From Triangularia verruculosa (taxonomy: Eukaryota; Ascomycota; Sordariomycetes; Sordariales; Podosporaceae): DNA of 64,000 nucleotides. Location: positions 100,372 to 164,371 of the forward strand of contig MU863958.1 in assembly GCA_033296885.1 (NCBI GenBank), read 5' to 3'. This document shows, piece by piece, positions 10,926-23,529 of the stretch. The notes beneath the pieces are model-generated. The model had not been told where the DNA came from. It did not search any database and saw only the letters and a program-made list of their open reading frames with translations. The stretch's first letter is position 1; every line of letters starts with the position of its first letter. The position numbers were made by a program, and so were the translations under genes.

Positions 10926-11510
10926 CCTAAATCCCTACTACGGTATCTGAGCTTAAATAACGTTTATGGGAAGATATAGTTGCTATATAAGTGATCGAGG
11001 AGAGGAAGTATTAACTGAAATATACCGCGGAATTAGACAAGCGCTATACAGAGGCAGTCGAAATAAATCTAGCTTTAGCCTTAAGAAGATTAAAGCTTGA
11101 GAGCGAAAAGCGACAGCTAAAGAAGGACGTGCCTCACTAGATGGGATTAGCATAGATTCGAGCGCGTGGAGCTAAAAAATCGGAGTTTGAATTCGAACAA
11201 ACTATAGCCAAATTGGAAGAAGCAGGGACTTAGGTTGTAGAGTTGAAGGAAAGGCTTAGTGAGTGATTTATCAGTAGGATATTACGATTAACTAAGTAGT
11301 TAGCTTTCGACGCTAAATATAATATTGAAACGGCTATACAATAAATTAGCGACTGATTATTTTTAAGGGAAAGTAAATGTATAATTCCCTTACTTTACTC
11401 TATAAGTTTATCTTTGCTACCTTTTTTTCCGATTTATTATAATAAGGTATATAGGTAGCTCTAGCTTCCAAAGGCCCAATCGCTATAATTTTCAACCTAT
11501 AATTCTATTT
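10926..11510. other. AT-rich RIP-like DNA without a readable gene
   Basis: Stops of TAA/TAG type in all frames. A faint lysine/glutamate-rich frame is visible at about 11000-11270 (for example AVEINLALALRRLKLESEKRQLKKD on the plus strand), so this may be the remnant of a coiled-coil ORF. No family assigned. Confidence 0.35.
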
Positions 11511-11624
11511 AAATAGCTATTCGAATAGCTGCTCGAATAGCTGCTCGATAGCTGCTCGAATAGCTACTTGATGGCTACTCGAATAGCTACTCGATGGCTG
11601 CTCGAATGGCTGCTCGAATGGCTA
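11511..11624. repeat. Minisatellite of a CTGCTCGAATAG-type unit
   Basis: About nine imperfect head-to-tail units of 11-13 bp (GCTGCTCGAATA and variants GCTACTCGATG) directly before transcription-factor fragment B. Confidence 0.85.
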
Positions 11625-11689
11625 AGGTATGCTGGTTCTTACACTTGCATTATAGGACTCTCACACGAATGCGTACACACAACTCCCGC

Positions 11690-12235
11690 CCGGCTGGGAA
11701 CATCCACGGACTATTATGCGGAGGCTAGCAGATACAGCAATCCTTCTTATGACAACCAACGACGGAATGCTCAGCTCCGTTAAGTCGCTGCATTGTATCC
11801 TGCTAGAAGGTCTATATCAGACCAACTGCGGCAATCTTCGCCGAGCTTGGCTCGCTTTTCGACGGGCCATAACGGTCGGGCAGCTAATGGGCATCCACCG
11901 GAGCTACCAACACCGGTCTCTCAAAATCCTGGACCCCTCGATCCAAGCAACTTAAATTCTGCTTACAGCCGGATGTCTGTGTCACCGCCTCAAGAGAGCT
12001 ACTCACCCGCATGGTCCTGTTCCGAGCTCAAGACCATGTTGCCTTCTCATGCCGTGCCGTGGATTTCTACGCTCTCATGGCCGCCATCACCCTTCTCCTG
12101 GCACACCTACAAGGCCATTGCCAGCCGCCTAACCATGACATCCGAGTCCTCGCTCATCAGAGATTGGGCGACGTAGGGCTGGTGGAAGGATACCTCGACA
12201 ACATGGATACCTACCTTCAATAAGCTTAGGCTATG
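11690..12235 (+). pseudogene. Zinc-cluster transcription factor fragment B
   Basis: Landmarks in order: TTNDGMLSSVKSLHCILLEG, NCGNLRRAWLAFRRAITVGQ, LMGIHRSYQHRSLKILDP, then (after a deletion and frame change near 11955) TASRELLTRMVLFRAQDHVAF, then CRAVDFYALMAAITLLLAHL, then a VEGYLDNMDTYLQ stretch. This is the fungal-specific transcription factor domain without its zinc cluster. The deleted middle corresponds to fragment A. The frame reaches the left terminal inverted repeat of the AT-rich transposon block, and fragment C carries on after it. Confidence 0.75.
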
Positions 12236-13331
12236 ATCTTTTGGCCCAAAAAAAGGCTATATAAACCACTTTATATAAAGCAATTTAGGAGTGGCCCATA
12301 TGCCTAAATGAACTAATTTATGGGAATTCCTTTAGAAAATAGCCCTACTGGCTCTTAGGCCCAATTCCGAATTATAATCTTTTTTACTAAAGCTCTAAAA
12401 TAAATACTAAAATAGCTATTTATTCTTCCGAAAGCTTTAACCTACTTATATAATATATTAAAAACTTAGATTTATATAAAGTTTTATAATAATAGTTTCT
12501 TTTAAAATAATATAAAAAAACGTTAAGTATATATTATCGATTATAGTTTTAAAGTTTTATTTAAAGAAAAACTCGGAACTACTTAACTAATAAAAAAAAA
12601 GCTATAAGTATAATACTTTAAGTTATTAATAACCGGAAAACTCTTTAAATATTATAGAAATTATTATTTTTTCGAATTTTTTAAAATTATTACTTTAATT
12701 AAAAATCTAAACTTTTAATTTATATTATTTATAAAATATTTTTTAATATATTTTTTAATAAATTTGAAAGTCTATTATCTGGGTAGTTTCTTTTTTTTAA
12801 AATAAATATAATTTCGTTATTTTTAAACCGTTTTTAACCCCTTTAAGTAATTAAAGTAATTAAAGTAATTAAAAAAATCCTGATGTTCTTCGATTTTTAT
12901 ATAAAAATAGGATTTCTTTAAAGTAATCCGATTTATTTATTAAAAAATAATAAATTTAAATAATAAAAGAAAAGTAAATATAATATAATAAGGTAATAAA
13001 GGCTATTCGGATTATAATAATAAAGAAAATTATTAACGCTGAAGTAAAGAAAAAAGTTATTAAATAATTAACTTAAAAACTAAAATATAAAAAAACTTTT
13101 TTAATTATTATTTATAAAGTTATTATAACCGATTTCGGTAAGTAAAATAACTTTAAAAAGTAAAGTTTTATTTTTATAAAAGAAATATTAAAAGAAAAGT
13201 ATAATTTTTCGATTATAAATTTAAAAATTTATAATAAAGTTAATTATTTTAAATATAAATAATATAGTTAAATAAAGTTAAAAAATAATTTAGATTTCGG
13301 ATAGGATAAAAGAAAAATTATTTATGATATT

Positions 13332-13731
13332 TGTGACGAACCCCTGTACAGAACCTCTGAAAGGGATACTCGGTTGAAGGCTACTTCTGACAATTGGTTC
13401 GGTGCAGCTAAACAGTGCACAATAAGATGTCTTAATGTAAACACAAGATACCGTGAATACAAGCTGTGATTGCATACTGCGGAACTATCTACAAGCTATC
13501 TAGTTCCTCTGTATATATAGACCTAATGCCAAGACCTGGATTATTCTATTGCTCCTCGGATCATGACTGATTCTTAAGGATCATAAGTGATTCCCAGGAA
13601 TCACTTATGATTCCTTTATGTCCCGGATGATCCACCTCTTATTGGTCTATCCTCTTTTCCTCTGATTGGCTACCGTGCCTCCTCTTTCCTATTGGTTGTT
13701 CCTTTCGGGTGTCCACATCATATTCGTGACA
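13332..13731 (-). repeat. 3' LTR of chromovirus 1, almost free of RIP
   Basis: Bounded by TGTGACGAA and TTCGTGACA. Keeps C and G at sites that are T or A in the other LTR of the same element. Followed inward by a G-rich polypurine tract (minus strand AGGAGGGGGGGCATCG). Confidence 0.9.
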
Positions 13732-13841
13732 CGATGCCCCCCCTCCTAGGTCGACGTCTCGGCGACCCTGTTTAAAACCTTTTGCCAACAACCAACCTTA
13801 TCTACTGTAAGTCTCCCTTACTCCCTTAGACTGTTTCCACC

Positions 13842-13913
13842 ATGTCTAACCGTATCTCCAAAACCTCCAGCTCGAAATCCTCCCAGCGCGCGTCTCTAGC
13901 TGCCCTCCGATAG
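13842..13913 (+). other. Un-RIPped 5' stub of the chromoviral antisense ORF
   Basis: An ATG in good context (TTCCACCATGT) opens MSNRISKTSSSKSSQ..., antisense to pol, about 110 bp inside the 3' LTR. A TTTAAAA stretch and a pyrimidine-rich leader precede it. After about 17 codons the sequence joins RNase H-region DNA at the deletion junction and stops. It corresponds to the start of the longer antisense frame in copy 2 (27158-27817), where the ATG has become ATA. Confidence 0.6.
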
Positions 13914-16900
13914 CGTAGTCGGAAGCATCTGTCTCGACCTCGAAAGGTCGTCCTGGGTCGGGGAGTTTAAGCACCGGGTCCGCCGTAATGGCGTTTTTGA
14001 TAGCTTAAAAAGCCTCCTCCTACTCCTTTTCCCATTTAAACTCGGCGTCCTTCTTAATTAAATCGTTTAATAGTTTCGCTATAGCGCCGTAGTTCTATAT
14101 AAACATCCGATAGAAGTTCGTAAACCCTAGAAACTCTCGAACCCTAATCTTTAGTCGTTCGGCCGTTTCTACTTATAGTCTCGGCTAATCCTTAACTACC
14201 GCGATCTTCCCTAACTCCATTCGCACTTCTCCTAGTAAAATTAAATATCCTAGGTAAACCGTTTCCTATATATAGAACTCGCTTTTATCCTTATTAACTA
14301 ATAATCTTACTTTATATAGCACGTCTAAAATCTCTCTAATGTACTATTTATATTTCTTTAAAATACGTAAGTAAATAAGAACGTCGTTGAGATAGTAAAC
14401 TACTGTTTTATCGAAATACTAATAAATCGTATAATTAATAAGGGCTTAAAAAGTTACCGGTATATTTATAAGCTTAAATAGTATAACGAGGTACTCGAAA
14501 TATCTGTAAAATATACGAAAAACTATTTTCTACTCGTCTCCCTCTTTAATTCGTATATATATATACTTAACTAGTATATTAAATTTAGTAAACTATTATA
14601 CCCCTAATAGTTAACTTTTTAATTACGAAATTAATAGTAGTAGATAATTGTTCTTTACTGTCTCTTAATTTAATTATCGATAATCTATATATAGTCGTAG
14701 ACTCCTATCCTTTTTCGGTACGAAAAAAATAGAATATTTAGCCGGCGATATAGATACTTTAATATACCTCTTTTTAATATTTTCGTCTAAATACTTTTAT
14801 AATTTCTTACTTTACTTATCGTTAGTATAGTAAACTTAAAAAAGCTTAAGTTTTACTCCTTTTTTAAGCTTAATCTTATAGTCCTATAGTCCTTTCTTTA
14901 ATAAACCTTAAAGGTATTTTACCGTAAATACCGGATACCTTTAATACTCTACTAGCACCTCCTTTTTATCGCCCTTTTTTATATTATTATAATAGGTATA
15001 TTTATCTTTTATTATTATTGTAATTTCTACTAACGTAATTATTTTTATTAACTTTATTTTTTCGATTTTACTGCCTTTATCGATTAAGTATATTAATACT
15101 TCTCGTATTTTTTATAGTGGTACCGTAAAGGGTGCTTATTCCGCACTTTACTCCTACTGTACTCCTGATTTTCTATTGTTAATCGAATACTCCCGATATT
15201 CCCTCGGTCGTAAGTAGCTACCGTCCTTCTAATCGATATCTAGATTATAGTCTTCGTACTATAGTTACTTTAAAATTATATCCTTTTCTAATTCTATATT
15301 TATAATATTAAAAATCACTATCGTTATCTTTCCTAATATTATAATATCTAGTAATACCGTCTCCTTAATTACTAACTATATAAGGAAAAGTCCTTTTATA
15401 ATAACCTCTTCCTCCTTCTTTCTCTATAGAACTCGGGCTTATTATATAAATCTTAATAAAACTAAGTCTACTTCTACTCTATTATCTATAAGTACCTACG
15501 TTTAAAAACCCTTTTAACGCGCTATTACTCGTAATCTCTTATCTTTTATACCCCCCCTTTATATAGTAATAACCTCGCTAATACTTTATTTATAATCCCT
15601 TAGAAGTTTATAGCCTTTACGAAAGGCTATAACCCTTTTCCCGACTATTATTATACTTCTAGAGTATCCTCCTTTATTAAACTATTTAGTAATTTAAAAT
15701 TAGTTAACTATTATCGTTAAGCTTCTTTTTATTTTTCGTCTCTTATACCTTATCGAATCCTCCTTCGATTATATATCCGCCGCCCCTTTACCGTAGCCCT
15801 GGCTTCAGCTTCGGCCTAAACATCGTGGTATTTCTTAGCCTTTATTTGTAAATAAAACGTATAATCTAGACTTTTACATTACACCAACTTGTATTCCTCC
15901 TTATTAACGGTATTTTTTCTCTAACTAGTTATCTACTTAAAGCAGTATTTTATATATCTAGGTATAAACCGTATAATCTAAAGTTCCTTCTCTAATTTAA
16001 CTAGGTCTCCTTATCTTTATAGGAAATAGTCGTCTAGCTTTTCCTATTATTGTTCTTACCTAGCTATAGTTCTCGTAGCGGGTTTAGGACCCCCGTTTCC
16101 TCCTAATTACCGTACTAGCCAATATCCTTAAAAAGCCTTACTCTAGTAATACTCCACATACCTATATATAATACACTAGAACTAAAGTATCCTTTTATAC
16201 TCTAGGTATCTAGGATATAACTATATTATATTTTTATCGTATAATTCGTACTATTTATAGTAAGGTATTTATTTAGGTATCTATAAGAGCCTTATATTAA
16301 TGATCTCCTTATTTTCCTAATATTCCTCCTAATTTAATTCCCTAAATTCGAACTTACCCTTTCTATAAGCTAACTATAGTAGCCTACTATAGTATTATTT
16401 AAACTTAATTTCTAGGACGATCTATCGTTTATTATTTTACTATAGCTCTATAAGTAGTTAATAATTAGTTATAGTTTGCGCCACTTTATCCTCGAGTTTT
16501 TAGTAGTATTATTTAATCGCTTTATATTAATTCCCGAGTTTTTTTATCTCTCTTTTAAGTCTCCGAACTCGCTCTTCGGCCTACCTTAAGGTCCTTCTAT
16601 TATCTAAGTCTAAGGTGCGGATTATATTTATAGTGAAAAACCGCTTTAATTGTCGTAGGGTTTCCTTAAAGGGTCCTAAAGTAATACTCTCCTCTAGTCT
16701 TATAGCTCCCTTAACCGGTAATTCTTATCCTATAATATAGTCTTCTCCCTTAGAGTTAACTATTAATTCTCTTTCTTAGGCTTTATACTTATAATCGCCG
16801 TTAGTATAGTTATCCGCCGAATTCCGGAAATCCTTGTCAGAATACTTTATACCGGAGATCTCTATTACCTATATTATTTTAGTAACTACTATTATCTCTT

Positions 16901-17881
16901 TTTTTTTCTAACGGAGTTACTTAGGTATCCGATAATCTCTTTTAAAATGGCCTATTTTCCTATAATTAAAATACTTGATATCGTTTTTCCCTTTAAACCG
17001 CTTTTAGATTGCGTTTATCTTTATAAGCTTTACGTAGGTGGTTCCTAAGATATAAGTCCCGTAAAGCCGTCTCTTTTTCTTGTCGTTAGGACGGTAGGGT
17101 CTTTATATATATATACCTTTGTGCTCCTTACGGCGCTAGTACTGCCGGTCGTCGATATAGACTACTATTATAATATATTCGTCGATAGTTTTTAGTCGCT
17201 CCTATCGGTATACCTTGTCTTTGACTTCTTCTTTAAGCCCGTTATAGAATAACTATATTAATCTTTTATCGTTAATTTTACTATATAGTACGTTTATTCT
17301 AAATACTATAGCGTAGTTGGTAATAGATTTAGTTTATTTAAAATTAATTAGTTACTTTTAGGTATACTTACCTTTATTATATTTTCCGAATACCTCTTTA
17401 ATCTTCTTTTCGAATCCTTTATATATTTTAAAGTACTTTTTAATAATATCCTCCTTTTCGTCGTATTTATTATCGAAATAGTCTTTTAGGATTAGCTCGA
17501 ACTAAGTAAGGGCCTTATCCTTAAGCCTAGACGCGGTGTATACTACTTTAGATTCTTCGTCCGGGAAACGGGAAAGGTAATACTGAAAATATACCTTAAG
17601 CTAAATTAAAAATCCTCCTAATTCTCCTTTAGCTCCTCCGTAGCGGTCGGGAGCCTCGAGCTTAATATAATCTCCTTCCTTATATAAGGTACCGATTTCC
17701 CGGTAGAGTATATCGTTCTCCTACGTAAGGGCGTTATAAGAGAGGCGCGATTTATCCTCGAGCTCTTAGATACGAGTAAGGAGTTGGTCGATAGTGGGTT
17801 AGGTGTTGGTATTTCCGGTTATAGCGTTTGACTTGGTGCTTTTAACTTATCCGATAATAGAGTTAAAGTAAGTATATAATA

Positions 17882-18281
17882 TATAATGAACCCCTGTATA
17901 GAACCTCTAAAAGGGATACTCGGTTGAAAATTATTTCTAATAATTAGTTCGGTGCAGCTAAATAGTATATAATAAGATATCTTAATATAAATATAAGATA
18001 CCGTGAATATAAGCTGTAATTACATACTGCGGAACTATCTATAAGTTATCTAGTTCCTCCGTATATATAGACCTAATGCTAAGACCTGGATTATTTTATT
18101 GCTCCTCGGATTATGATTGATTCTTAAGGATCATAAGTGATTCCTAGGAATCACTTATGATTCCTTTATGTCCCGGATGATCTACCTCTTATTGGTCTAT
18201 CCTCTTTTCCTCTAATTAGCTACCGTGCCTCCTCTTTCCTATTGGTTGTTCCTTTCGGGTGTCCACATTATATTCGTGACA
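17882..18281 (-). repeat. 5' LTR of chromovirus 1, heavily RIP-mutated
   Basis: The same 400-bp LTR as 13332-13731 with many C to T and G to A changes, including both termini (TATAATGAA in place of TGTGACGAA). Next to the right TSD ATATT. Confidence 0.88.
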
Positions 18282-19459
18282 ATATTCGACGACGTTTAGA
18301 AGTTTTTTTCGAAGTTAATAAAAGATTAATAATTTAATTTATATAAGAAATTATTTATAATTTAAATATTATAATTTTATTTTAATTATAAACTATATTA
18401 ATATAAAAATATTTTCTTATTAATTAATAAAGAAAATATTTAAATATAATATTACCGTTATGAAATTACTTTCCAGAATTATAAATAAACTCTTTATTAA
18501 TAATAACGACGAAATTATAATTAATTTTTAAATTTTCGAAAAAACTTAAAATAATAATAATAATTTAAAAAAAAGTTATTTAATATATTTTAATAAAAAA
18601 GTTTCGGAAAAATAATATACTTTATCAGTTTTTTTATAACGATTTTAATAACAAGGATAAAGTCGTTTAAACTTAAGTTAATAAAGATAACAATAATTTA
18701 TTTTATATTATAAAAAACAAAAAGAGATTATCAGTAAATAATAGCGTCGATCTAAAAAGAAAAAAGCGGATTTTTTATTAAGAAGAGATTTTAAAAATTA
18801 TAAGGTTTTTTATTAAATTTTTCGCCGGTAAAAATAATAATAAATAGTTTAAAAAAATAATAAAAATCTTTAATAAAAACTAGCTTTATGTAATCGACGA
18901 AGAAATCGCGGAAAGGGTTTAATAATAATAAGAAAAATCGAAGTTAAAAGTAATAACGTTTTACTTTATTTATTTTCGCTTTCGATCTAATTACTGTAGT
19001 TAATTTAAAAATTATAAATATAAATAATAAAGTAAAAACTTAAAAGAAAATAATAATTTTACGGTTATTAATTAAGTAGGATATAATTTATAAATTTAAT
19101 AATTTATTAATTTAATAAAGTTTACCGTTAAATTTTTAACTTTAAAAAGATTTTTAATTAAAAGATTTCTTTTTTTAATAACTTACCTTTATAATATATA
19201 AAAAAGTATTTTAATAGAAAAATTCGTAAATTTTTAAACTTTTATATAATATTAAAATTATTCTAATATATTTTATTTTAACATTATAATATTAACGAAT
19301 ATAAAAGTTATAAGATTTATTTAAAAAAAAAAAGAATTTAATTTTAATTATAAGTCTTTTACGAATATATTTATTAAGAAAATCCGAATTTCTATAATTA
19401 TTAATAAAATTACCTTTTACTTTTATATATAGTTTAGTAATAATTATAATTAATAACGC

Positions 19460-20082
19460 TGTTAACGTATGGCACATAATAGGTGCCGGGTAAGACCCAG
19501 GTGTTGAAGAGCCGAGTAGGTCTTCTAACTTCTTCCCTAGAGACCTACTCGGGAGACATGCTCCTCAGGCCAAGCCTAACCTTGGCACTATACTATTATA
19601 AGTCTAGCGTAACCTAAGACCTACCAAAGGGCTCGGCTCCCAAGGATTTGTCAGCTATCGAAGGGAATCGAAGCCCGTAGAACTAAGCTATACCCTCTAT
19701 AGCTTAGTAGTCCCACAGGGCACCCTGCTACCCTATAGGGGCCCAGTGCCCTGTAGAACCTGCTGGAAGACCAGTACACTTGTATAAGTAGACCTCTCCT
19801 CTCCTCTTAATCCTGTATGTAGTAAGCAAGCAAGCACAAGCAAGAGAATACAAGTCAATAATATACATACACTAAAAGCCTCTGTATTAGACTAAGTACA
19901 AGCACTCAAAGCCTCTGTACTGTGACGTCTTGCCCACTGTAATAACAGTGGCCTTGCTTCCTTCAGCACTGCTGTCGTACCCCCTTTCTTCCGCTTCCGC
20001 TACGCACTGCTACAAGCGCATAGTTCGCTGTAGCTCCCCTGTAGGCTCTGTATTACAGACCTATAGGGCAACGCAGCAAACA
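19460..20082 (+). mobile_element. Solo LTR of a second retrotransposon family (623 bp)
   Basis: Starts TGTTAACG and ends AGCAAACA, flanked by AACGC on both sides (19455-19459 and 20083-20087). GC content is normal while the surrounding DNA is RIP-bleached, so it arrived late. Contains AAGCAAGCAAGC and repeated AAGCCTCTGTA motifs. A second copy starts at 63904. Strand is arbitrary. Confidence 0.85.
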
Positions 20083-20710
20083 AACGCAAAAGGGTTTAAA
20101 AATTATAATATTTTATTAATCTTTTTTTATTTTACTTTTTATTAAAAATAAATAACTTTTAAATTCGGCCGGTATAGTATAAAAAGGTTTTATAATTTAC
20201 CTATATTTTTTAAGCGATATTATCCCGGATTTTAATTAATTTTCGTTTTTCGCTACTTTATAATTCTACTTTAATAAAAATTATTTTCCTTTTCTTCGAT
20301 ATACTCTTTTTCCTTTAATAATTTAATATATAAATTAAAATTCTTTTAAATATTATTAACGTTATTATATTTAAGTAAAAAGTTATATAAAACGGTAATA
20401 ATATAAATAATATAAATCTATATAAGAATTCAGAATTATCAATTAATATAATAAATTTTAATGGTTTATTTTAATTTCCCAATAACTTTTTTAATAAAAA
20501 TCCTTAATTAATTATAATAAAAATTAAAAAATTCTTTATAATTTACCGGCTATAAATTTACTTTAATAACCTTTTAAAAATAATATCTTATATTTCGGTA
20601 TAATATAAAAAGATATTTAATATAAAGATATGTAGTATTATTAAAACAAAACTTACCTTTGAATACTTTTAAATTATAGTAAAAAATATCTTAATATATT
20701 ATACCGTTAT

Positions 20711-21107
20711 TGTCACGAATATGATGTGGATACCCGAGGAGAACAACCAATGGGAAAGAGGAGACACGGTAGCCAATCAAAGGAAAGGAGGATAGACCAA
20801 TAGGAAGAGGATCATCCGGGACACGAGGAATCATAAATAATTCCTGGGAATTATTATGATCCTCGGAAGTTAGCTATAATTCTCGAAGGATAGAATGATC
20901 CGGGTCTTGGCAATAGGTCTATATATACAGAGGAACTAGATAGCTTGTAGATAGTTCCGCAGTATATAATCACAGCTTATATTTACGGTATTTTGTGTTT
21001 ATATTGAGACATCTTGTTATACACTGTTTAGCTGCACCGAACTAATTATTAGAAATTGCCTTTAACCGAATATCCCTTTCAGAGGTTCTATATAGGGGTT
21101 CGTTATA
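20711..21107 (+). repeat. 5' LTR of chromovirus 2
   Basis: Begins TGTCACGAATATGATGTGG, carries the TCTATATATAC TATA-like box and ends TTCGTTATA (RIP form of TTCGTCACA). Confidence 0.9.
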
Positions 21108-21345
21108 CGTTATATACTTACTTTAACTCTATTACGGATAAGTTAAAGGCTACTTTACCACTACTATAGCTAACCACAAGAACGTTTAGATAAGTAGCAT
21201 GCCCGCTACACCGTCCACTACAGGATAAACCACTACACCGGAGATCACTACTCTCGAGCAGCTCATCGTACGTATTAAAGAACTCGAGGGCAAAACCCAG
21301 TAGGTAGAGGATCAGATCGTCGCGATTAATTTTACCTCCAAATAG

Positions 21346-22320
21346 ATGGCTAAATTCCCGGCGCCGGAGCGTTATAGTGGAAGAAAAGGGGAGCTTAGAG
21401 GGTTCCTAATCCAGCTTAAAACCTATTTTCGTTACTACCCAAATATATTTACTACCGAAGAGTCTAGGGTACTATTTACGGCTACTAGGCTTAAGGAGAA
21501 AGCACTCGCATGGTTCGAACCCATTTTAAACGATTATTACGAGACCTAGGCCTCCGACCGTAAGGATATTACGGTCTAGTATTTCCGGAGCTACCGGGGG
21601 TTCGAAGCTAGACTTAAGAAAGTATTTAGAGAGTACGATAAAGGTAGGCGTATTTAGGAGAGGCTCGCAGGCCTGCGCTAAACGCGCTTAGTAGCCGACT
21701 ACGCAGCTATATTCAAGATCGATAGCCTACGTAGCGAGATTAACGACGAAGGGTTAATATAGCTTTTTTATAACGGTCTTAAAAAAAAAGTGAAAGATAA
21801 GTTGTATAAGGAGTCGAGGCCCGACACTATCGACAAATACATCGCTATAGCCATATATATCGACGATAGGTAGTTTTAGCGTTGTAAAGAGAAGAAGGGC
21901 ACTCGGGGTTACTATAGGACTTACCGTTTTAACAATAAAAGAAAGAGATAGTACCCGGGTATTAATTACTCCGGAACTACATACGCAGGGCCTATAAAAG
22001 TCGACGCGGTTTAACGATAGAGACCTTAGGGTTAGGACTAGGGTAAAGGTAACTTTAAGTATTTTAACTGTAGGAAGATAAGCTACTTTAAAAGAGACTA
22101 TCGAATACTTAAGTAGCTCCGTTGGAAGGAAAGAAAAACGGCCGTAGTTACTAAGATAATACAGGTAATAGAGATCTCCGGTATAAAGTACTTTAACGAG
22201 GATTTTCGGAACTTAACGGACGATTATACCAATAGCGACTATAAGTACGAACCTCAGGAAGGAGAATTAATAATCGACTTTAAAGGAAAAGACCGCATTA
22301 TAAGATAAGAACTACCGGTT
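21346..22320 (+). pseudogene. RIP-degraded gag of chromovirus 2
   Basis: Opens MAKFPAPERYSGRKGELRGF and continues with LKTYFRYYP, TATRLKEKALAWFEP. This is the usual Ty3/gypsy capsid start, where gag forms the particle shell. After 67 codons TAG and TAA appear at former glutamine positions. A degenerate nucleocapsid knuckle (NFKYFNCRKISYFKRDYR, cysteines and histidine partly lost) is visible near 22050-22100. The end is approximate. Confidence 0.75.
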
Positions 22321-23529
22321 AAGGGAGTTACAAGATTAGAGGAGAACACCGCTCCCGGACCCTCCGAGAAAACCCTACGGCGATTAAGGCAGTTTTTTAC
22401 TATAAATACGATCCGTACTTTGGACCTATATTCGGGAGGGACCCGAAGCTAAGCGGAGGAACGAGTTTAAAGATTCGAGGAGAAGATAGAAGAGCTCCGG
22501 ACTTAATAGGAAGTAATTAAATAATATTATTACGACTTCGAAAGTAGGATGGCGTAAACTATAATTAATCGTTAATCGTTTATATAACTTTAGTAGGGAA
22601 ATAAACGATGGATTATCCCTAAGATTAAGTTTAAGTAATACTGTAGAAGGCTACTATAGTTAGTTTACGGAGGGAGTAAATTTAAGTTTAGGGAACTAAA
22701 GTGGGAAAAGTATTAAGAAAGTAAAGAGATTATTAATATAGGGCTCTTATAAATGCCCGGATAAGTACCTTATTATAAATAGTACGAACTATACGATGGA
22801 GATACGGCGCAATTACATCCTAGATACTTAGAGTATAGGAGGATGCCTTGGTTCTAGTGTATTATATATAGGTACGTTAAGTATTACTAGAGTAAGGCTC
22901 TCTAAGGATACTGGCTAGTACGGTAATTAGGAAGAAACGGAGATCTTAAGTCCGTTATAAAAACTATGGCTAGGTGGGAACGATAATAGGAAGAGTTAGA
23001 CGATTATTTCCTATAGAAATAGGAAGACCTAGTTAAATTAAAGGAGGAACTCTAGGTTATATAGTTTATACCTAAGTATATAAGATACTGCCTTAAGTAA
23101 ATAATTAGTTAGGGAAAAGATACCGCTAATAAGGAAGAATACGAGTTAGCGTAGTGTAAGAGCCTAGATTATACGTTTTACTTATAAATAAAGGCTAAGA
23201 AATACTACGACGTTTAGGCCGAAGCCGAAGCTAGGGCTACGGTAAAGGGGCGGCGGATATATAATTGAAGGAGGATTCGATAAAGTATAAAAGACGAAAA
23301 ATAGGAAGAAGCCTAACGATAATAATTAATTAATTTCGAACTATTAAATAGTTTAATAAAAGAGGACGCTCTAAAGGTATAATAATAATCGGGAAAAGGG
23401 CTACGGCCTTTCGCGGAGGCCGAAAACCTCTAAAGGACTATAAGCGAAGTATTAGCGAGGTCGCCGCTATATAGAAGAGGGGAATAAAAGATAAGAGATT
23501 ATAAATAATAGTACGTTGGAAGGGTTTTT

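Larger units (their letters stand above)
13332..18281 (-). mobile_element. Chromovirus-type Ty3/gypsy retrotransposon 1, internally deleted
   Basis: Flanked by the 5-bp target duplication ATATT (13327-13331 and 18282-18286). Two 400-bp LTRs bound an interior with pol on the minus strand. The reverse-transcriptase box appears as YYLNDVLIY near 14385-14410 (family YLDDILIY). The element is about 2.66 kb shorter than copy 2. RNase H runs directly into the sequence near the 3' LTR (junction about 13895-13915), so integrase, chromodomain and most of the antisense ORF are gone. The gag/protease side lies toward 17880. RIP is heavy except at the 13.33-13.98 kb end. Confidence 0.88.

Noticed and set aside
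13842..13913. Independent 23-aa peptide gene
   Set aside because: It matches the start of the antisense ORF of copy 2 and ends only because of the deletion junction.
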